Notes under the pieces: model-generated
Database searches by the model: none
The model's input: only the letters and a program-made list of their open reading frames with translations
Told to the model about the DNA's origin: nothing
Program-made: the position numbers and the translations under genes
Assembly (NCBI RefSeq): GCF_007679045.1
Contig: NZ_VEFS01000007.1
Location: 1-64,000, forward strand
Direction of reading: 5' to 3'
Length of the DNA stretch: 64,000 nucleotides
Origin: Microbacterium sp. BH-3-3-3
GTDB lineage: Bacteria; Actinomycetota; Actinomycetes; Actinomycetales; Microbacteriaceae
Shown: positions 7,376 to 15,582 of the stretch, one piece after another
Numbering within the stretch: position 1 is the first letter of the stretch
Layout: the number at the start of each line of letters is the position of its first letter

Positions 7376-8917
7376 TCAGCTGGTGGGCATGGAGCCCAGG
7401 GTGACCTCGACGGTCTTCTCCTGACCGTTGCGGTTGTAGGTGACCTCGGCCTTGGAGCCCGCGGCCAGCGCGCGAACCTGGGCGGTGAGGTCGATCGAGT
7501 TGGTGATCGGCACACCGTTGAACTTGGTGATCACGTCGCCCTTAGCAAGACCGGCGGATGCCGCGGCTCCACCGCTCTGCGCCTCGGCGACGTAGGCACC
7601 GGTCGTGGTCGCGCCCTGGATCGACGCGGCATCCTGAACCGACGCGCCCAGCAGACCGTGGGTGGCGGAGCCGTTGTCGATGATCTCGGTCGAGATGCGC
7701 TTGGCGATGTCGGACGGGATCGAGAAGCCCACGCCGATGTTGCCCGACTGTCCGCCCGACGACGAGCCGCCGGCGCTGGCAATGGCGACGTTGATGCCGA
7801 TGAGCTTGCCGTCGCTGTCGACGAGGGCGCCACCGGAGTTTCCGGGGTTGATGGCGGCGTCGGTCTGGATGACGGCGATCTTGATCGTCTGGCTCGCCGA
7901 CTGCTGCTGCTGACCCTGACCGAAGTCGAAGCGGAACGGGCTCTCGCCCTCGCCCTGACCCTGATCCTGCTGCGAGTCGCTGCCATCGCTGGGAGCCGCC
8001 GACGAGGCGACCTGGATCGAGCGGTTGAGCGCGCTGACGATACCGGTGGTCACCGTGTTCGGCAGATCGAGCGGAGCGCCGACGGCGATGGTGTTGTCGC
8101 CGACGTTGAGCTTCGACGAATCGGCCCACTCGATCGGGGTGAGGCCCGAGGCGCCCTCGAGCTTGATCACGGCGAGGTCGTAGGTGGGGTCGGTGCCGAC
8201 CACGGTGGCCTTGTAGACCTTGCCGTCGGAGGTCGTGACCGAGATGGTCGCGTTGCCGGTCTGACCGTCGAGGGTGACCACGTGCGTGTTCGTGAGCACG
8301 TAGCCGTCGCTGCTCAGCACGACACCCGAACCGGTGCCGCCCGACGAGCCGCCCGTCGCGCTGATCGTGACGACGCTCGGGACGACCTTGGCGGCGACCG
8401 CCGAGGTGTTGTTGACGTCGTCGGGGTTGTTGACGGTGATCGCCGAGGGGCCGGCGGCCGCCGTGGTGCTCGAGCCGCCCCAGAGGTTGAGGCCGGCGTA
8501 GGTTCCGCCGAGTCCGGCCGCTCCGCCGACGAGGGCGGCGGCGACGAGCAGGGCGGCGACGCGGGGGGCCGCGCTCTTCTTGCGGGGAGCCGCGGGGGCT
8601 CCGTCGTGCAGCGGCATGGTGGGGTGCGCGGCGGTCGCACCGGGGCCGAAGGCCTGACCGGTGGGGCTCGTCGCACCCGACGGGGCCGAGGCGTATGCGC
8701 CCTGCTGCTGCGGTGCGCCGGTGTTGGCGCCGTGCTGCGGGGCCGCGGTGTTGGGCGCCGGCGGGGGCCAGGCGGCGGCCGCGGCGGCGGGCGATCGGGT
8801 CGGCATCGGGGGGATGCCGGCGTTCTGGGCACCGGGCGTCTGCGCGCCGGTGTTCTGCGGGTCGGTGTAGCGGCTGTTGTCGTTACCCTCGGGACGGTTG
8901 TCCGTGGTGTCGCTCAT
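7376..8917 (-). CDS. HtrA-type trypsin-like serine protease with PDZ domain
   Basis: A 513-residue membrane-anchored quality-control protease. Order: a Pro/Ala/Gln-rich cytoplasmic N-terminus (1-115), one transmembrane helix about 118-140 (RVAALLVAAALVGGAAGLGG), an extracytoplasmic S1C protease domain with His in TNTHVV (~211), Asp in YDLAVIKLEG (~247) and Ser in NPGNSGGALVD (~358), then one PDZ domain (~410-505) ending in VTLGSMPTS. A low-complexity loop rich in Gln/Ser/Gly sits before the catalytic Ser. ATG 8917 has AAGGAG 8 bp upstream. The layout matches actinobacterial PepD/HtrA proteins that degrade or refold misfolded envelope proteins. It is divergent from the aminotransferase gene and followed by a strong hairpin. 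Confidence 0.93.
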   Translation of the reverse strand: MSDTTDNRPEGNDNSRYTDPQNTGAQTPGAQNAGIPPMPTRSPAAAAAAWPPPAPNTAAPQHGANTGAPQQQGAYASAPSGATSPTGQAFGPGATAAHPTMPLHDGAPAAPRKKSAAPRVAALLVAAALVGGAAGLGGTYAGLNLWGGSSTTAAAGPSAITVNNPDDVNNTSAVAAKVVPSVVTISATGGSSGGTGSGVVLSSDGYVLTNTHVVTLDGQTGNATISVTTSDGKVYKATVVGTDPTYDLAVIKLEGASGLTPIEWADSSKLNVGDNTIAVGAPLDLPNTVTTGIVSALNRSIQVASSAAPSDGSDSQQDQGQGEGESPFRFDFGQGQQQQSASQTIKIAVIQTDAAINPGNSGGALVDSDGKLIGINVAIASAGGSSSGGQSGNIGVGFSIPSDIAKRISTEIIDNGSATHGLLGASVQDAASIQGATTTGAYVAEAQSGGAAASAGLAKGDVITKFNGVPITNSIDLTAQVRALAAGSKAEVTYNRNGQEKTVEVTLGSMPTS

Positions 8918-9130
8918 GGTGATGCTCCTTCTTCCAGGCGCTTCTACGATGACCACCGATCCTGTGGGCCACCTATGACGGGTGTGAGCCGCCTCTATGG
9001 GTCTAGCAGGAAGGAGGTGGGTGGCATTCCCGGGTTGCGCTGGGGGGTTGCCCTGATCTTGCACCCGGCGCAACGACTCCCCACGTCACACCGCCTCCCC
9101 CTGTGTGCACCGTGCGGCATCCTTGAATCC

Positions 9131-10336
9131 ATGCAGCACATTTCCGGCGCCTGGCAGCGCACCGCTCGCGGCGCGGGTCTTCTCTCGGCCGACGGCACGG
9201 CCGTCCCCACGATCTTCGCCGAGATGAGCGCACTGGCAGTCTCGACCGGCGCCATCAACCTGGGTCAAGGCTTCCCCGACGAAGACGGCCCGGCGCCGGT
9301 GCTCGACGCGGCGCGCAAAGCCATCGCCGACGGCGTCAATCAGTACGCCCCCGGGCGGGGGTTCCCCGACCTGCTCGCGGCGGTCGCCGAGCACCAGAAA
9401 CGCTTCTACGGCATCGAGCTCGACCCCACCCGCGAGGTACTCATCACCGTCGGGGCGACCGAAGCGCTCGCCTCCACCCTCCTCGCGCTCATCGACGGCC
9501 CCGACGACGAAGTCGTCGTCTTCGAGCCGTACTACGACTCCTACGCGGCCTGCGTCGCACTCGCCGGAGCCACCCTCGTGCCGGTGCCGCTGCGCTGGCC
9601 AGACTTCCAGCCCGACCTCGAACAGCTGGCAGAGGCAGTCACCGACCGCACACGCGTGATCCTCGTCAACGACCCGCACAACCCCACGGGCACCGTGTTC
9701 TCTCGTGACGTGCTCGACGAGGTCGTTCGCCTCGCCCATCAGCACGACGCGATCATCGTCACCGACGAGGTCTACGAGCACCTCGTCTTCGACGGACCGC
9801 ACGTGCCGATCGCGACGCTCCCGGGTGCCGCGGAGCGCACACTGACCATCTCGTCGGCAGGGAAGACGTTCTCGCTCACGGGCTGGAAGACCGGATGGGT
9901 CACCGGCCCCGCCGACCTCGTCACCGCCGTGCTCGCCGTCAAGCAGTACCTGACCTATGTCGGCGGCTCGCCGTTCCAGCCGGCCATCGCCACCGGCCTG
10001 CGACTGCCCGACGAGTTCTTCGCCTCAGTCGCGTCTGAGATGGCAGCGAAGGCGGCATTGCTCGGCACGGGGCTCCGAGCGGCCGGCTTCGACGTGTCGA
10101 CTCCGGCCGGGTCGTACTTCACGGTGGTGGATGCCGCTCCCCTCGGCGCCACCGACGCTGACGCGTTCTGCCGCGAGCTGCCCGCGCGCGCCGAGGTGGT
10201 GGGCATCCCCCTCACCGCGTTCGTCACCCCCGCGCACCGCGACGACTACGCCACGCTCGTGCGCTTCGCCGCCTGCAAACGTGTCGAGGTGCTGGCGGAG
10301 GCCGCCGAGCGTCTCGCGGGAATGTCCCGCGCCTGA
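9131..10336 (+). CDS. Class I/II PLP-dependent aminotransferase
   Basis: A 401-residue fold-type I aminotransferase. Landmarks: INLGQGFPDEDGP near the N-terminus, NDPHNPTGTVF, VTDEVYEHLVFDG and the PLP lysine in SSAGKTFSLTGWKTGW (~residue 245), with the terminal Arg region ATLVRFAACK. The FSLTGWKTG motif and overall pattern are those of kynurenine aminotransferase / N-succinyldiaminopimelate aminotransferase (DapC)-like enzymes, so the substrate may be a succinyl-DAP precursor or an aromatic/branched amino acid. ATG 9131 starts the conserved region; there is no strong ribosome-binding site. It is a single gene. Confidence 0.9.
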   Translation: MQHISGAWQRTARGAGLLSADGTAVPTIFAEMSALAVSTGAINLGQGFPDEDGPAPVLDAARKAIADGVNQYAPGRGFPDLLAAVAEHQKRFYGIELDPTREVLITVGATEALASTLLALIDGPDDEVVVFEPYYDSYAACVALAGATLVPVPLRWPDFQPDLEQLAEAVTDRTRVILVNDPHNPTGTVFSRDVLDEVVRLAHQHDAIIVTDEVYEHLVFDGPHVPIATLPGAAERTLTISSAGKTFSLTGWKTGWVTGPADLVTAVLAVKQYLTYVGGSPFQPAIATGLRLPDEFFASVASEMAAKAALLGTGLRAAGFDVSTPAGSYFTVVDAAPLGATDADAFCRELPARAEVVGIPLTAFVTPAHRDDYATLVRFAACKRVEVLAEAAERLAGMSRA

Positions 10337-10490
10337 ATTCCAGCGGGTGAACGGGCGGGTGAACGAAAAAACCCGCATACGTGTTCGCAACGTCACAGAC
10401 ACCTGGGGCGCAACATCCGAGTGGTACTTTCAGCGCAAAACCGCCGGAAACTCGCCGGGCGGTTCGCCGAATAGCCGACGAATGTAGAAC

Positions 10491-10709
10491 ATGCCTCGTA
10501 AACGAAACGATCTCGCCGCTCGTTCTGTCCGCATCACCGAGCTGTATGGCAAAGACCTTCGCTGGACCAACGCAGAGCGTGGGCTCCGGCTCACTCCTGA
10601 AGCCGTCGCGCGGCTCACCGCCGAGGGCTACACCATGGCCACCGTGCGCACCGGAATGTGGCGCACGCGCCGCATCTCGTTGTTGCGACTCGAGCAGAAG
10701 CAGCACTGA
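10491..10709 (+). CDS. Small basic hypothetical protein
   Basis: A 72-residue basic protein (MPRKRNDLAARSVRITEL... to RLEQKQH) without membrane segments, cysteines or a known motif. It has two predicted helical stretches (LTPEAVARLTAEGY and RRISLLRLEQ). It could bind nucleic acid, but this is inference from charge only. A 154-bp leader separates it from the aminotransferase; the next gene is convergent. Confidence 0.6.
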   Translation: MPRKRNDLAARSVRITELYGKDLRWTNAERGLRLTPEAVARLTAEGYTMATVRTGMWRTRRISLLRLEQKQH

Positions 10710-10744
10710 CAGCAGCGGGCCACTCCCCCGTCCCGCGGCGCCGC

Positions 10745-11551
10745 TCAGCGCGGCGTGACGCGGTACCGACGCAGCTCGAGAGCGGGGTTCACGCGCCGCA
10801 CACGCGCGATGACATCCGGATCCACGTGCGCGACCGCCACATCGGTGGCCGTGCCGACCTGAGCCAGCACGACACCCTGCGGGTCGATGACCATCGAGTG
10901 CCCCACGCCGAGGGGCGGCGGGTGGTCGGCTGCAGCAACGAAGAAGGTGTTCTCGATCGCGCGGGCCTGCAGCAGCGTTCGCCAGTGGTGTTCCTTCAGC
11001 GGCCCGCGCACCCACTCCGCTGGCACCAGCGCGACGTCAACGCCGGCATCGGCGAGCGTTCTCGCTACCTCGGGGAACCTCAGGTCGTAACAGGTCATGA
11101 GCCCGAATCGCAGTCCGTCGAGCTCGAACGTCTGCGGCGGCGAGATTTCACCCGGCTCCACCCAGTCCGACTCGCGTTGCCCGAACGCGTCGTAAAGGTG
11201 CAATTTGCGGTACACGCTCCGGAGTCCGTCAGCACTCACCGCCACGACCGCGTTGCGCACCCGCTTTCCGTCGTCGGCCTTCTCCAACAACCCGGCCACC
11301 ACGACGACATCGAGCTCTGCCGCCAAGGCGGTGAGGTGACGAACGAAGGGCCCATCGAGGTCCTCGGCGTTGGCCGCGAGCGAGTCGTCGAAGGGGTCGA
11401 CGAAGTAGCTCGAGTACTCGGGGAACACGATCACTCGAGCACCGCGTGCAGCGGCGGTGCGCGTCGCTTCGTCGATGTCGGCAAGATTCGCCTCGCGCGA
11501 TGCGGCGGGGGCGAACTGCGCGACAGCGATGCCCACTGAGTCGCGACTCAT
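10745..11551 (-). CDS. Carbon-nitrogen hydrolase (nitrilase superfamily)
   Basis: A 268-residue amidase of the nitrilase/omega-amidase superfamily with the full catalytic triad: Glu45 in VFPEYSS, Lys116 in YRKLHLYD and Cys154 in MTCYDLRFPE. It should hydrolyse a C-N bond (omega-amide or N-carbamoyl compound); the substrate is not deducible. ATG 11551 is supported by GGGAG about 8 bp upstream and overlaps the stop of the DUF6328 gene (11548) by ATGA, so the pair is co-translated. Confidence 0.9.
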   Translation of the reverse strand: MSRDSVGIAVAQFAPAASREANLADIDEATRTAAARGARVIVFPEYSSYFVDPFDDSLAANAEDLDGPFVRHLTALAAELDVVVVAGLLEKADDGKRVRNAVVAVSADGLRSVYRKLHLYDAFGQRESDWVEPGEISPPQTFELDGLRFGLMTCYDLRFPEVARTLADAGVDVALVPAEWVRGPLKEHHWRTLLQARAIENTFFVAAADHPPPLGVGHSMVIDPQGVVLAQVGTATDVAVAHVDPDVIARVRRVNPALELRRYRVTPR

Positions 11552-12045
11552 CGGATGCTCTCCCTCCCCCGGCGACGGACGAAGACCGGCACCACGATCC
11601 ACAGTACGAGGATCACCACTCCCAGCACGACTCCGGCGATCGCCCCCGCGACGAGACCGATCACCACATCGAAAACGAACGCCACGACGCCGACGAGCAG
11701 CAGAGACACCAGCGCCAACGCTGCGCGGAGCGCGTTATGCCCCACGCGGACGAGAGCGGGCTTCACCTGCAGGTGGAAGACCGCACGGTGCAAAGCGACC
11801 GGAGCGAGCGCCACGACGGCGCTCAGGGCTGCCAGGCACACCAGCACGAGGTAGAACGACCGCTGCGCGGCATCGAGCTCAGTGAAAGCGGCCTGGAACG
11901 CCAGCGCCAAGAGGAAGCCCGTGAGGATCTGCGTACCCGTCTGCAGCACTCGAAGTTCCTGCAGAATCTCGCTCCAGTTGCGATCGGCGCGCTGCGCAGG
12001 CGTTTCAGGCCGTCCGTCGTCGAGATCGTCGAAACTGTTGCTCAC
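11548..12045 (-). CDS. DUF6328 family membrane protein
   Basis: A roughly 165-residue protein: a conserved hydrophilic lead (TPAQRADRNWSEILQELRVLQTGTQI) followed by about four hydrophobic segments (TGFLLALAFQAAF, SFYLVLVCLAALSAVVALAP, ALALVSLLLVGVVAFVFDVV, AGVVLGVVILVLWIVVPVFV) and a basic tail. This is the DUF6328 pattern of actinobacteria; function unknown. I place the start at GTG 12045 (GAGAG 9 nt upstream); an in-frame GTG at 12066 is the alternative. First gene of a two-gene operon with the carbon-nitrogen hydrolase. Confidence 0.85.
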   Translation of the reverse strand: MSNSFDDLDDGRPETPAQRADRNWSEILQELRVLQTGTQILTGFLLALAFQAAFTELDAAQRSFYLVLVCLAALSAVVALAPVALHRAVFHLQVKPALVRVGHNALRAALALVSLLLVGVVAFVFDVVIGLVAGAIAGVVLGVVILVLWIVVPVFVRRRGRESIR

Positions 12046-12128
12046 CTGCCTATTCTCTCGCGACACTCCCGGGCGGTGCGCCCGGATTTGCCATGCCGTT
12101 CATCGGTGGGTAATGTTTTCTCTTGTGC

Positions 12129-12202
12129 CGCGGGGTGGAGCAGCTCGGTAGCTCGCTGGGCTCATAACCCAGAGGTCGTAGGTTCAAATCCTGCCCCCGC
12201 AA
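12129..12202 (+). tRNA. tRNA-Met (CAT), initiator type (fMet)
   Basis: A 74-nt cloverleaf without encoded CCA. The first base C (12129) faces A (12201) as the C1xA72 mismatch that marks initiator tRNAs. The anticodon stem ends in three G:C pairs (GGG before CTCATAA, CCC after), the second initiator hallmark. The D-arm is GAGCAGCTCGGTAGCTC, the T-arm GTAGG TTCAAAT CCTGC. A strong terminator follows. Confidence 0.96.
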
Positions 12203-12209
12203 CAAGACG

Positions 12210-12239
12210 AAGGCCCCGGATCGAACGATCCGGGGCCTT
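12210..12239 (+). terminator. Rho-independent terminator of the initiator tRNA
   Basis: Perfect 14-bp stem AAGGCCCCGGATCG (12210-12223), two-base gap, and its reverse complement (12226-12239), followed by CTGCATTAG. It begins 8 nt after the tRNA. It also marks the edge of the AT-richer island. Confidence 0.9.
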
Positions 12240-12702
12240 CTGCATTAGACCGATCCGGGTCGGAGCTCTACCCGCGATTTCAAGGATGGGTTGCGGCCGC
12301 GTGAATAGACATCACCCAGCGACCGCGGCTTCGAAGCGGGCAGATTATTAACCCGGGCCAACTCGACTGCAGCCTCAGACGCCTCACCACGGGGCTGAAC
12401 CGATGCGTGTTCACGAGCCAGACAGAAAGCGTCCTGCTTCACCTCAACGGACCTTGCCCTCGTCACTGCCAATGACGAGCACAGCCTGGTGAGGCCTCCA
12501 GCCGGGCGAACGCGTTATATGTGACCCAGCAAGAAGCCCTCCTCCCGCGCATTACGGATTTAGCGGACGGAACCTGTCCATGCGGTCATCGCGCGAGCAT
12601 CTGGAGCCACTATTGGGTCAGACATAGGGTGAAGGAGCCTCTCCGCCCGACGAGCGAGTTAAAAGCAGCCGGACTACGATCCACACGAAGGACTACAGCC
12701 CT
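12240..12702. other. Gene-free stretch at the island edge next to the tRNA
   Basis: About 460 bp without a convincing gene. Two short frames (12245-12472 minus and 12521-12727 plus) have no recognisable motif, no ribosome-binding site and mixed composition. The base composition falls below that of the flanking core genes, as in the polysaccharide genes that follow. I looked for an integrase remnant or a copy of the tRNA 3' end and saw neither. It may be the scar of an old insertion at the tRNA. Confidence 0.5.
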
Positions 12703-13665
12703 TCAGCTCAGCCCTCTTGTCGAGTAGCGGCTAGCTGATCTGAAGTTCTCCCGCTCGAGTGCTTCGGCATCGCGCACTGTAGCCACTCCGCTGCGTTCGA
12801 GTAAACCTGCGATCTGCAGTTGATGATCGTCAACGTGTTCACCGCGGCGCTTCAGCCTCGGGACCACAACAGGGTGGATTCCCGCTTCCAACAGCGTTAT
12901 GACCGAACCAACTCCAGCGTGCGTCACCACGACATCCGAACTCTGCGCTGCTGCCATGAACTCACCGGCCGACATCTGGTCATGGACGACTCCGGGCAGA
13001 TCCTTACGTCCGGTCACGCCGACCTGCCAAACGGTACTCGAATCAGCTAAGCCTGAGCGCAAGACGCCATCGATTATTGAATCGAACCGGTACGGCTTGA
13101 TCGTTCCGAGGGTGACGAACAGCCGTGGACGGTCAACGAGCGTGTCTCGCTCAACCCTGAGGAATTGATCTAGAACACTGGGGTGCTCCACCCAGCGCCG
13201 AGACGACCAGTGTGAGTGCTGCGTATACGTTCGTATTCCCGGGACGCGTGCCAGGATACGACCGGAGAGAGACGGCCCGTGCACGCGAGAAACACTTTCG
13301 ATGTAGAAAGAAGGCACCCCCGACTTGGCGGCGTCGGGCAGGCCGCTCACGGCTATAGCCGCCCCAGTGCTTATCGCCGCGTCGAATTTCTCGGTCCGCA
13401 GAATGTTCTTGATCGCTCGGCGAGCATCGAAAGCTTCCTTCAGTCCACGTGGGGGAACGTAAGGAACGTATTGAACCCTCTTTCCTGCGAGCAGCGACAA
13501 GCTTTGAGGCGACTCGAACGTTACCCACAAGGATTCGTCGCTGAGATTCCAGTTGGCAGAGAAACGAAACAGCTGGGCGAGATGCCCTCCGGTCGATGCT
13601 ATAAGCAGCGCTTTGACCGGCTGGCCTCCGAGCAACTCTGCAATTCCGTTCATAGTGTTTGACAT
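12703..13665 (-). CDS. Alg14-Alg13-like fused glycosyltransferase (GT28 C-terminal domain)
   Basis: A 320-residue protein. The N-terminal half begins ALLIASTGGHLAQLFRF, the signature of Alg14/EpsF-type membrane-anchoring subunits, and the C-terminal half has LFVTLGTIKPYRFD and VVTHAGVGSVITLLEAGIHP, the signature of Alg13/EpsE-type GT28 catalytic subunits. In many polysaccharide loci these are two proteins; here they are one chain. The likely reaction is addition of the second sugar onto a lipid-diphosphate-linked primer. ATG 13665 (MSNTMNG) has AAGGA just upstream; ATG 13653 is the alternative. It is the last gene of the minus-strand polysaccharide operon, 121 bp after the flippase. Confidence 0.85.
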   Translation of the reverse strand: MSNTMNGIAELLGGQPVKALLIASTGGHLAQLFRFSANWNLSDESLWVTFESPQSLSLLAGKRVQYVPYVPPRGLKEAFDARRAIKNILRTEKFDAAISTGAAIAVSGLPDAAKSGVPSFYIESVSRVHGPSLSGRILARVPGIRTYTQHSHWSSRRWVEHPSVLDQFLRVERDTLVDRPRLFVTLGTIKPYRFDSIIDGVLRSGLADSSTVWQVGVTGRKDLPGVVHDQMSAGEFMAAAQSSDVVVTHAGVGSVITLLEAGIHPVVVPRLKRRGEHVDDHQLQIAGLLERSGVATVRDAEALERENFRSASRYSTRGLS

Positions 13666-13786
13666 CCGTCCTTTGGATTGATCGTGCCACCTGTTCGAAC
13701 AAGACGGCATCGGCGTATGTGCGTAGACCACCGCTTGGTCACTGTGCGCCGCACCACGACGTATGCGGACACGTCCTGCGAGAGCA

Positions 13787-15016
13787 TCACAGGCTCCCAG
13801 CGCGGCGGGAAGCCAGAAAGTTTGTGAAGGCTCCTGCGGCGAAAGCCGTTGCCAGACCAAGTGCGAAAACCACGGACGATCCGGAAGCTGCAACAAAGGG
13901 CAAAACGCTCCCGAGAACAAGAAGACTGACTATTTGGCCGAGCACGGCGATGAAATATCGCCCCCGCACGATCAGGACGGCGCCCGTCAAATCGCGCGCG
14001 AGTTGCAATCCAAAGGCGATCATCAAGGCGACTAGCTCAGGTTCCGCGGCGGCGAAGGGAGAGCCAAAGAGAGTCGAGAGGATCCAAGAGCCCAGCAAGA
14101 GAGCGGTGAGGGCCGCTAAGACAAAGTACGCCGAAGCTGCTGCCGCAAACTTGCGGACCAGACGGCGTGGGTCTTCCGACCGCGCCATCCGCCCGATTAG
14201 AACAGGCACCACTGTGGACCACGGAAGCGACACAGCTTGAGCTAGCTTTTTTGCGGTCTGATACAGACCGACCTGCGATGGCCCCACAAAGAGCCCCAAC
14301 ACCAACACATCACCAGCGCCCATCGCGTAGGTGATGGCATTCGTCGCGAGCAGCGGGAGAGACTCTTTGCGCGCCGTTCCATACCCCGGCGCTGTCAAGG
14401 GATCAGCCCCCGGTCCGAGCTGGCGCAGGAGCCCGCCGAGGCCGACTGCGGCAGCGATCAGGTACCCGAGCGCACCCGCCCACAGATATAGAGATGCCGA
14501 CGGAGCAAAAAACGCGGCGACCAGTACGCCACCGAGCGTGGCCACACTATTCACCACGATGACCGTCGAACGCAGCGATGTCTGCCCCGTGCCTTGCGAT
14601 AGCGAAATTACGCCTTGAAATAAGGTAAAGGTGATCAGAAGCACCCACCACTGAGGGGCGTAGCGAAAAAGCGACGGGACGGAATTAACCGCCCCGTAGC
14701 TGAAAAGAAGCATAGAGACAACAACCCCACCGGCAATCCACGCAGGGAAACTCGCCCTGAGCAGGAAAACGCTGGCCGTGCGCGGAGAAACGACTGCGGA
14801 AGCCACATTCCGCGTTACCCACGTACCAAAACCACGGTCGGCGAAGACAGCTGAAAATAGCGCTGCGGCGGTTACGAGCGCGATCTCCCCGACCTCAGAT
14901 AAGGAGAGAGTCCGCGCGTAGACCACATTTGTGAAGAAGCCGATCAGGGCGGCCATCGCCTGGGCACCAGCTGAGGAGAAGAACCAACCTCCGCCGCGCA
15001 CACGACCCAGAATCAT
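13787..15016 (-). CDS. Polysaccharide flippase (Wzx/MATE-like, PST family)
   Basis: A 409-residue polytopic protein with about 12 hydrophobic segments and few charged residues outside loops (RKESLPLLATNAITYAMGAGD, GPSQVGLYQTAKKLAQ). This is the Wzx/oligosaccharidyl-lipid flippase pattern, moving undecaprenyl-diphosphate-linked repeat units to the outer membrane face. ATG 15016 overlaps the stop of the acetyltransferase gene (15013) by ATGA, which fixes the start. It sits with a Wzy-like polymerase and four glycosyltransferases, forming a Wzx/Wzy-dependent pathway. Confidence 0.87.
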   Translation of the reverse strand: MILGRVRGGGWFFSSAGAQAMAALIGFFTNVVYARTLSLSEVGEIALVTAAALFSAVFADRGFGTWVTRNVASAVVSPRTASVFLLRASFPAWIAGGVVVSMLLFSYGAVNSVPSLFRYAPQWWVLLITFTLFQGVISLSQGTGQTSLRSTVIVVNSVATLGGVLVAAFFAPSASLYLWAGALGYLIAAAVGLGGLLRQLGPGADPLTAPGYGTARKESLPLLATNAITYAMGAGDVLVLGLFVGPSQVGLYQTAKKLAQAVSLPWSTVVPVLIGRMARSEDPRRLVRKFAAAASAYFVLAALTALLLGSWILSTLFGSPFAAAEPELVALMIAFGLQLARDLTGAVLIVRGRYFIAVLGQIVSLLVLGSVLPFVAASGSSVVFALGLATAFAAGAFTNFLASRRAGSL

Positions 15017-15582
15017 TGATTCACGTGAGTTGGTCCGAGACGCGAGCTTGGATGATTCCACGCTTGACCGTTTCGCTCGTCAACCTGAGCCCGTTGCCCA
15101 TAGGCAACCCCATTAGCTGGCACATCGCGCGTAACGAGCGCACCCGGACCGATGACTGCGCCATCCCCAACGACGACCTTGCCGATGATCAGAGCGTTGG
15201 GCCCGATGAAGACATTGTCGCCGAGGACAGGAGCTCCGTGCGCGTCGCCGCCAATAGTCACGCCAGGATGAACCCGGCAACATGAACCCACACGAGAATG
15301 CCCGTTCACAATGAGCGTGCCTGGATGTGCAATCGATAGTCCTGGCCCAAAAACGAACAGAGGCACATCCATACCGATACGCCGACTCACCTGAGCATAT
15401 CGGAAGCGGAGCAGTGCGTACCTCGCCTTACTGAGAGGACCTTTTCCTGAACGAGCGGCCTCTGCGCGACGAAGTGCGCGCACCGCTCCTAGCTGAGGGT
15501 GCATGAAGCGTTGGACTAGCGAAGGGCGACGCTGATATCCCATCGCTAGTAGGTCGGCCTCGTAGACATCACGCCAGTTCAA
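15013..15582 (-). CDS. Serine acetyltransferase-like hexapeptide-repeat acyltransferase
   Basis: A roughly 189-residue left-handed beta-helix acyltransferase. Hexapeptide turns are visible in GLSIAHPGTLIVNGHSRVG, CRVHPGVTIGGD, LGDNVFIGPNALIIGK and VVVGDGAVIGPGALVTRDV. The His in IAHPG and the pattern resemble CysE-type enzymes, but its place in a polysaccharide operon suggests acetylation of a sugar. The TTG at 15582 (NWRDVYEADLLAMGY) overlaps the upstream GT stop by TTGA; an in-frame GTG at 15621 would overlap it by 43 bp and lacks a ribosome-binding site. Confidence 0.8.
   Translation of the reverse strand: MNWRDVYEADLLAMGYQRRPSLVQRFMHPQLGAVRALRRAEAARSGKGPLSKARYALLRFRYAQVSRRIGMDVPLFVFGPGLSIAHPGTLIVNGHSRVGSCCRVHPGVTIGGDAHGAPVLGDNVFIGPNALIIGKVVVGDGAVIGPGALVTRDVPANGVAYGQRAQVDERNGQAWNHPSSRLGPTHVNQ

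Noticed and set aside
10355..10376. GCGGGT...ACCCGC hairpin after the aminotransferase gene as terminator
   Set aside because: Only a 6-bp stem with an A-rich loop and no T-tract after it; too weak to call.
12129..12702. Prophage or integrative element attached at the initiator tRNA
   Set aside because: No integrase, excisionase or phage genes, and no second copy of the tRNA 3' end was found by eye in the window.
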